The translations under genes and the position numbers were made by a program. The notes beneath the pieces are model-generated. The model worked only from the letters and a program-made list of their open reading frames with translations. It had not been told where the DNA came from and did not search any database. Positions 60,601 through 64,000 of a DNA stretch of 64,000 bases are shown piece by piece (positions within the stretch are counted from its first letter, which is position 1; each line of letters starts with the position of its first letter). Source of the stretch: Valencia hispanica. Its lineage: Eukaryota > Chordata > Actinopteri > Cyprinodontiformes > Valenciidae. The DNA lies in contig OY747716.1 of NCBI GenBank assembly GCA_963556495.2, forward strand, positions 34,205,318-34,269,317, in the 5' to 3' direction.

Positions 60601-63180
60601 ATTCCAATAAAATTGATTGTTTGTGGCTGTAATGTGACAAAATGTGGAAAAGTTCAAGGGGGCCGATACCTTTGCAAGCCTCTGTATATATTCAAATTAA
60701 CATTAGAAAGCAAATCTTACCTCATCAACCTTCTGTTCATTATACACCTTGTTCAAATCGATCAGGAGGCTGCAAATAATAATAATAATAATAATAATAA
60801 TAATCAGTAAATATTCAAAGCAGAGAGCAGTAAACTGAAAATCAGGCCAATTAATTATAACACTGGGATGCAGATACGGATTTGCTGCTCAGAGTTATAG
60901 CACAGAGTGCAGACTTACAGCCTTGACACAAATTAATCCATGAAATTTACTGTTAAGACAGTAACTGTGGGATAATCAATGGTTTATTATGACTAAGCTC
61001 TACAAGAACAGAATATTAATGAATAGCTGCATTATCAGGAATTTTTTTTATAATATTTTATCCATCAGCTGAACAGTTGAGGTGCAAGCGTGTTTCTCTT
61101 TAAATAGATAAGTGATGAGTACACAGCAGGGCAGGAAATAAGGGCAGCTAACCTTCCAAGGAAATCATCTTTGTCCGGATCTTCATCAAACAGCTCAATC
61201 TCCAGATGTTGACCAGAGGGTTCATGCACGAGAGCCTAAGAGACAGAGAAACACAAAGAGGCGTATTTAAACTGTCAATCAGCAGATAGATTTTGAGTTA
61301 AAGCAATCTGAGAGACACAATCCTAATATTTGGAAAATAAAACTAAGCTTGGAATTTAGTGAATTTCCATTAGAGGAAACTAATAAAAAAATCACCGTTT
61401 TTTTTTCCCCCGAGATAAGAAGACTAAGAAAAGCCCTCTGCTTTGAGAAGTATCGAAACTTCATTACCTCATAAACTTCATTCCACTTGGGATGGAGGCT
61501 CTCCTTAATCGTCTTGCTCTGGAACATTTGATTGCTGACATGCAGGATGCCATAAGGGTCTGACTTTCCCTTGATGAGTCCTCCCAGAAATTGATCCTTT
61601 CCTTCCAGATCCTGAGCCTCGAGGAAGTGAATCCTTAGCACTCCCTGTGGAGATATGCAGAGCAGAGGGATTAATTGTTTTACTGTTAAGTGAAGGGTTG
61701 AGAGTTCCTTATTATTAGCTTTCAGCTCCTCAAAAGTAGTAACAAGAAAAGTGAAGTTCATTTGTCCAACACAAAACTGAGTGAAGTGACAAAAGGAAAG
61801 AGGAAACACAGCTGCTGTCATAAAGTAGAATTTTGATATTTTAGTTGTCACTTGGCAAAATCAAAAGTCCTGACAGTGTTTATAAATACAGGAAGATGAC
61901 ATTAAAGTCATGTTAATATTAATGGCTGTTTTGGTCCAAGATTAAGTAGACTTAAAGTGACTAAAAATTAAGATACTCATTGGCTTTCTTCAGTCGTTGG
62001 TCTCAATGAGCTCTTGACGGACATGGTCCTTTCCTCTGACCTAGCCAAGAGTTAGTACTGACATCGAGATGTTTTTATCAGTACCAGTGGGAAAGGAAAT
62101 GAATAAAAAAACTGTATCTCAGCATTAGCTTAATCCCAACTGAGAAAAATTGTTTACTTTTGAGGCTGCTGTAGGTCTAATTTGTGCAGATACTGGAGGG
62201 TGCGCACAGCCAAAAAAATGGGAGCTTGGGGCAGGTGCTAGGTCCAAAAATATCAGCAGGTGAAAAAAGATGGAGGCCTGCACACTGCTAACAAAAAAGA
62301 CTAAACTTTATTAGATAGCAACGTTTCGCCCCTTCTGGGCCTTTCTCAAGCTTAAAAACAAATGCAGGAAAGCAACAGATAAAAAGGCACAGACAGGCTC
62401 ATCTGCCCAGCTGGTTCAATCAAGACCTAATCAGACCAATTGGCAGACTGAGTCAACCTGTTGCCCTATTCCCATGACACACCTCCAAACCAATGGACAC
62501 ACACATACCTCTCCCCCAAAAAGAACAAATTAACAGATAAATAACATAGAAATTACATTTGGAAATAGATCAAGCAAAATTACAGAAAAGGTTTTAGGTC
62601 AAAATCTAGATTTAGACCCCTGGGAGACAATGTGTTAAGGGTAAAAATATAGTATATTTGACTTAACAAATGTTGTGGAGCACCAGCAGTATATCATAGT
62701 ATTGAACCCCACTATCGTTTTAAAGATTTATAAAACTTTGATAAATGAATATATTCTCTGGACTGCAGCTTTAAATCAAACACCAAAAATACAATTAAAA
62801 TGTTCATGCAATGCACTAAGCTAAAGTTTCTTCTTGCTCCCATTGATACAAGTATGAGTGGCAAAGCCTTGACTTTTCTCAGTAAATTTTTTTCTTCCAA
62901 ACTGCCAACAGCTCTTTCTTTTTGAGACAGAAATGAGGCTCAAAGAACACACATTTCAATTTTAAAAAACAAATGAAATGTGGCACTAAAGACAGCTTGA
63001 GTCAGGCACAGATTCTTAGGTTTAGAAGGATTGCATTTAATAGAACATTGCTTCAGTACCTTAGGCATTGGAAATCGTAGCTTGGCCAAGTCCTCCTCTC
63101 CAACCAGAGGGATAGTGATTCGGTTGGGTAAAACCACATAACTGTAGATTATATCTTGAATCAGATTGTTAGAGAAGCCG
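39408..63180 (-). CDS. esyt2: esyt2, extended synaptotagmin 2 (3' part, 16 exons)
   Basis: E-Syt2 tethers ER to plasma membrane and moves lipids through its SMP domain. Exons in the window: 63060-63180, 61468-61644, 61153-61235, 60721-60769, 55695-55784, 55513-55608, 52249-52311, 50343-50417, 46624-46710, 46368-46517, 44132-44484, 43930-44028, 43634-43765, 41369-41474, 39587-39636, 39408-39477. Phases all close, giving 599 residues plus stop. Order: SMP end (YSYVVLPNRITIPLVGEEDL), C2A (GVLRIHFLEAQDLEGKDQFL; Ca2+ ligands in GKSDPYG and FDEDPDKDDF), C2B (GLSSALLVVFLDSAKNLP ... FLVHNPTRQDLEVE), a Ser/Pro-rich linker, C2C (GEIQLTVRHSSQRNKLVVVV) with the basic patch RSGRRKTSTMKKT, and the tail GGTQWYDLSEDG. 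The linker with STPSLASDISLP and the adjacent ncapg2 favour ESYT2 over ESYT1/3. The GTTGGT donor of 50343-50417 is atypical. The 5' exons are off the right edge. Confidence 0.95.
40545..40900. promoter_or_regulatory. GC-richer block with a CRE in an esyt2 intron
   Basis: An island of higher GC in otherwise AT-rich intron, with TGACGTCA at 40579-40586 inside a longer palindrome GCTGACGTCAGTC. No recognisable repeat or coding exon. It could be an intronic regulatory element; this is inference from composition and motif only. Confidence 0.3.
41369..44028 (-). CDS. esyt2: esyt2 C2C domain exons
   Basis: Exons 43930-44028, 43634-43765 and 41369-41474 encode C2C: PLGEIQLTVRHSSQRNKL, LIAFTKDGSDPFIRLYLLPD, RSGRRKTSTMKK, TLNPVYDQTFEFSVSMVE and RRTLDVAVKNG. 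The basic strand is the family's PI(4,5)P2-binding surface, which brings the ER to the plasma membrane. All basic residues known to matter in human (RRSGRRKT) have counterparts except the first Arg of RRSG, replaced by Ser. Confidence 0.92.
41497..42430 (-). mobile_element. 5'-truncated LINE (fragment B family) adjacent to an esyt2 exon
   Basis: Minus-strand translation gives MHWLPVCFRIDFKVLLMVCM, LNGLGPSYLSELILPYEPSQ and KTRTRTHGEASFY, as in the copy at 14.2-14.5 kb. The GC-rich 3' UTR (41710-41920) is also shared with 14700-14830. The 3' end (AATAAAGTTTGATTGATTGA on the minus strand) stops about 20 bp short of the acceptor of esyt2 exon 41369-41474. Confidence 0.85.
42435..43330 (+). mobile_element. 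Degenerate Tc1/mariner copy
   Basis: Plus-strand fragments TGAAGCATGGAGGTGTAAGC then GTCATGGTTTTGGAATGTTT encode the KHGGVSVMVLECF block. TGTTTAGCATTATTTGGACA-like text precedes it. Many frameshifts. In the esyt2 intron between exons 43634 and 41474. Confidence 0.6.
44860..45990 (-). mobile_element. Degenerate Tc1-like copy
   Basis: Plus-strand text includes CAGACTATCACACTACCACT, TTTTCCCAAAAGTCTTGGGA, ATCATTAAGAGGTTTTTTTT and GAGTCTCTTTCTTATTGTTG, the complement of another common fish Tc1-like family as I remember it. No reading frame remains. It fills most of the esyt2 intron between 44484 and 46368. Confidence 0.65.
47303..49264. mobile_element. hAT-like non-autonomous element nested in Tc1 remnant
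   Basis: A 1962-bp element with related ends CATGGGCGTCGCAACCTTGG (left) and, on the complement of the right end, CAGTGGCGTAGCAAGCTTTT. It is flanked by ATCCCGAG (47295-47302) and ATCCCAAG (49265-49272), an 8-bp duplication with one mismatch. No transposase frame is visible. It contains another inverted-repeat unit. Confidence 0.6.
47676..48578. mobile_element. Inverted-repeat element nested inside the hAT-like element
   Basis: About 900 bp with roughly 50-bp imperfect inverted ends: left TGGTACGGTTTCTGCATGCT...GACCACAACCTGTGGTC, and the right complement AGGTACGGTTTCGGCATGCT...GACCACAAACTGTGGTT. Each end itself holds a small palindrome (GACCACA/TGTGGTC). I could not identify a target duplication or superfamily; it may be a foldback sub-structure rather than a separate element. 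Confidence 0.5.
50965..51330 (+). mobile_element. LINE 3' UTR fragment (fragment A family)
   Basis: CTCTGCTCTGTCTTCTCAAA, CCTCTCCACTGTCGCTACAT, CAGTATGAGGGATTGCTGCG and a terminal GTGCCATATAAATAAACTAA. It shares the middle with 12486-12660 and preserves the 3' end missing there. It lies in the esyt2 intron next to the cassette exon. Confidence 0.7.
52249..52311 (-). CDS. esyt2: esyt2 21-codon cassette exon
   Basis: 63 nt, phase 0 on both sides, encoding SNLSDITYDGLKQVSVFKAL then K between an AAAG acceptor and an AAG|GTAATG donor. It falls exactly between NLP (55513) and SAKKNSSEPSP (50417). Some human ESYT2 products carry a 21-residue insert here, SNPLEFNPDVLKKTAVQRAL plus K, and others skip it. 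Length, position and several residues agree. The insert would lie in a C2B loop. Alternative use in this fish is inferred. The sequence around 52320-53200 is otherwise repeat-derived intron. Confidence 0.85.
52420..53160 (+). mobile_element. Tc1-like remnant, internally deleted
   Basis: The left end has TGATATATTTCAAGTGTTTC and TTTTGATGATTATGGCTTAA. The right end has TTTCAGTAGGCCAACATTTC, TAAGCCATAATCATTAAAAT and AATATTCTAATTGTTTGAGA. Same family as 46727-49770; the transposase region is mostly gone. It starts about 100 bp upstream (in esyt2 sense) of the cassette exon. Confidence 0.65.
53161..55512. other. esyt2 intron, mostly anonymous
   Basis: AT-rich intron between the cassette exon and exon 55513-55608. 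A Tc1-type terminus (CCCTTGCAAAACTTTTCATA) occurs near 54076. No coding exon or RNA gene recognised. Confidence 0.5.
56220..57930. repeat. Possible dispersed repeat blocks in an esyt2 intron
   Basis: 56220-56960 is GC-richer with text such as GTGTTCTTGCTCCGCCCATT and ATCCCACAATGCATTGCACC. 57690-57930 contains GAACGTATTTGCGTATCGAG. Both resemble fish repeat ends I recall, possibly two ends of one element, but I could not define termini. Short open frames here have no recognisable product. Confidence 0.35.
58140..58692 (+). mobile_element. Solo LTR with 5-bp target duplication
   Basis: 553 bp beginning TGTCATGGTTCC and ending CCTGACA, flanked by GTTGT on both sides (58135-58139 and 58693-58697). 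Inside are a TATA-like CAGTATAAATACAG at about 58494 and a pyrimidine-rich U5-like end. TG...CA termini with a 5-bp duplication are the mark of an LTR retrotransposon, probably Ty3/gypsy-type. No internal coding region remains, so it arose by recombination between two LTRs. Confidence 0.8.
59096..60684 (+). mobile_element. Nearly intact Tc1/mariner transposon, DD34E, long inverted repeats
   Basis: 1589 bp. The left end reads CAGTGGCTTGCAAAAGTATT; the right complement reads CAGAGGCTTGCAAAGGTATC. Similarity continues for about 200 bp at each end (AACTGAAAAGTGGGGTGTGC near the inner edge), so this is the long-inverted-repeat Tc1 form. TA follows the right end; the left flank is TT rather than TA. 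In the esyt2 intron between exons 60721 and 55784, opposite to host transcription. Confidence 0.9.
59453..60471 (+). pseudogene. Tc1 transposase, DD34E, one frameshift
   Basis: The first frame starts MKSKEHTRQVRDKVTEKFKA and carries two helix-turn-helix units and RQGRRPKLTGRTRRAL. Near 59870 the frame slips at a GGGG run (SHVG, then ANMWKKVLWSDETKMELF in the other frame), consistent with loss of one base. The second frame runs 59881-60471 with [57 protein letters not shown] and ends KGGFTKY. The catalytic Asp, Asp and Glu remain, with 34 residues between the last two. The break makes this copy inactive as it stands. Confidence 0.9.
60774..60805. repeat. (AAT)n microsatellite
   Basis: Ten AAT units starting four bases upstream (in esyt2 sense) of the acceptor of exon 60721-60769. 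Confidence 0.9.
61153..61644 (-). CDS. esyt2: esyt2 C2A domain exons
   Basis: Two exons (61468-61644 and 61153-61235) encode most of C2A; the end lies in 60721-60769 (LLIDLNKVYNEQKVDE). Acidic Ca2+-binding loops are complete: Asp in AQDLEGKD, Asp in GKSDPYG, and Asp residues in FDEDPDKDDF. In the family, C2A with C2B forms a rigid tandem after the SMP domain. The exon before, 63060-63180, gives the SMP terminus and joins PMPK directly to GVLRIHF as in human. Confidence 0.92.
62200..62520. repeat. Dispersed repeat with Penelope-like hairpin motif
   Basis: Contains AACGTTTCGCCCCTTCTGGG then CCTTTCTCAAGC, a signature I associate with Penelope-like retroelement ends, followed by AT-rich text with CCAATTGGCAGACTGAGTCA. 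No reverse transcriptase is present. Boundaries are approximate. It lies in the esyt2 intron between 63060 and 61644. Confidence 0.45.
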
Positions 63181-64000
63181 CTGTAAGAAGAGGAAGACAG
63201 GTGGAGAGGAGGATGAAGAAGAAGAAAAACAGGTTCAAGCATTTATCTTTACTTAAAAGAAAGTAGGAATACACTTAGGTTACTATTATTCCCTAGCAGT
63301 CTAATTATTTTATGGTATAGAGGAAAACTGCTAGGAGCTTGTTGATACTTCTAGATTACCCTCTAATATTTCAGAGATGTATGAAAACAACAGTGAAGTG
63401 ACAAAACAAAATTACCCACTGTCATTCTTTTTATTAAGCTAGCTTCTGAGGCAAAACTGGAAAATCACAATCACTGCTAGAGAAAAATAATTACTGTAGA
63501 ATGAATTTTCACCGAGCTGGTCAGGCTTTTCCTCTAAGATAGATTGTCACTATTACAGAGCAAGTGCCTGTGTAACATGATGTGTCTATTCTGATGAAAA
63601 TTATTGCTTCAGATACCAATTAGATGTGATCCTTAAAAGGTCTCTGGAGTGATTCCTCAACATTAATCAGCCAAACAGGGAAAATACAACACTGGCTGCA
63701 GGAAACATGATCAGGCTGCAAACAGCAAACAACATCCTGTCACACAGAACTTAATAAGTCAATTCCCTTTGATTCCTACTCATCCAGACCCTGGTTACAC
63801 CCTGCATGAAATTTGCGCAATAAATTGAGGAAAACCTTTATCAATGCTGTTTTGTTGAATTAGAACCAAGGTATTTTTCTGTCTAAACTGCAAAAAATTA
63901 CTTAAAACACTGATGACTGTGCTTAGCCAATTTAAAATAATGCAAGCTAAGTGGAAGAATTTTTTTTTAAAGACATTTATGAAATTAAGTCTACTCAAGA
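62521..64000. other. Remaining esyt2 intron sequence around exon 63060-63180
   Basis: Apart from the exon at 63060-63180, I see no further SMP-domain exon up to 64000, so the preceding exon lies beyond the window. No repeat or RNA gene stands out. Confidence 0.5.

Overview
The window is vertebrate nuclear DNA from a teleost, probably a percomorph. Genes are split into short exons with GT/AG junctions, introns are AT-rich, and fish-type Tc1/mariner, hAT and LINE repeats are dense. All host coding sequence I recognise lies on the minus strand. The order ptprn2 - ncapg2 - esyt2 matches, as I remember it, human 7q36 (PTPRN2-NCAPG2-ESYT2, same orientation). I compared with family members from memory; no search was run.

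Layout by coordinate (genes read right to left). 1-5998: apparently part of the first intron of ptprn2. 5999-6083: first coding exon of ptprn2 (signal peptide), with a GC-rich leader carrying a near-consensus RE1/NRSE (REST site) and two CRE palindromes. About 6590-9100: intergenic. 9126-35749: complete ncapg2 (condensin II subunit G2). I reconstructed 26 coding exons whose phases all agree and which sum to 3438 nt (1145 residues plus stop). About 36.0-36.15 kb: probable ncapg2 leader exon and promoter. 39408-63180: 3' part of esyt2 (extended synaptotagmin 2), 16 exons from the end of the SMP domain through C2A, C2B and C2C to the stop, including a 21-codon cassette exon; the 5' exons lie beyond the right edge.

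Much of the rest is mobile DNA, mostly in introns. Highlights are an intact 347-residue Tc1-family transposase with DD38E spacing, bounded by 27-bp perfect inverted ends and TA (25149-26766); a DD34E Tc1 copy with one frameshift (59096-60684); a BED-finger hAT copy with a perfect 8-bp target duplication (27033-28743); a solo LTR with a 5-bp duplication (58140-58692); L2/Maui-like LINE fragments; and nested insertions at 2-3 kb, 11-16 kb and 46.7-49.8 kb.

Ncapg2 acts in the nucleus in mitotic chromosome assembly, esyt2 tethers ER to plasma membrane, and ptprn2 is a dense-core-vesicle protein. They share a conserved neighbourhood rather than a pathway. I found no convincing new multi-gene system. 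The best leads are the DD38E element, the ptprn2 RE1/CRE cluster, the nested repeats, a possible hammerhead-like motif near 62.3 kb, and a LINE tail next to an esyt2 splice acceptor.
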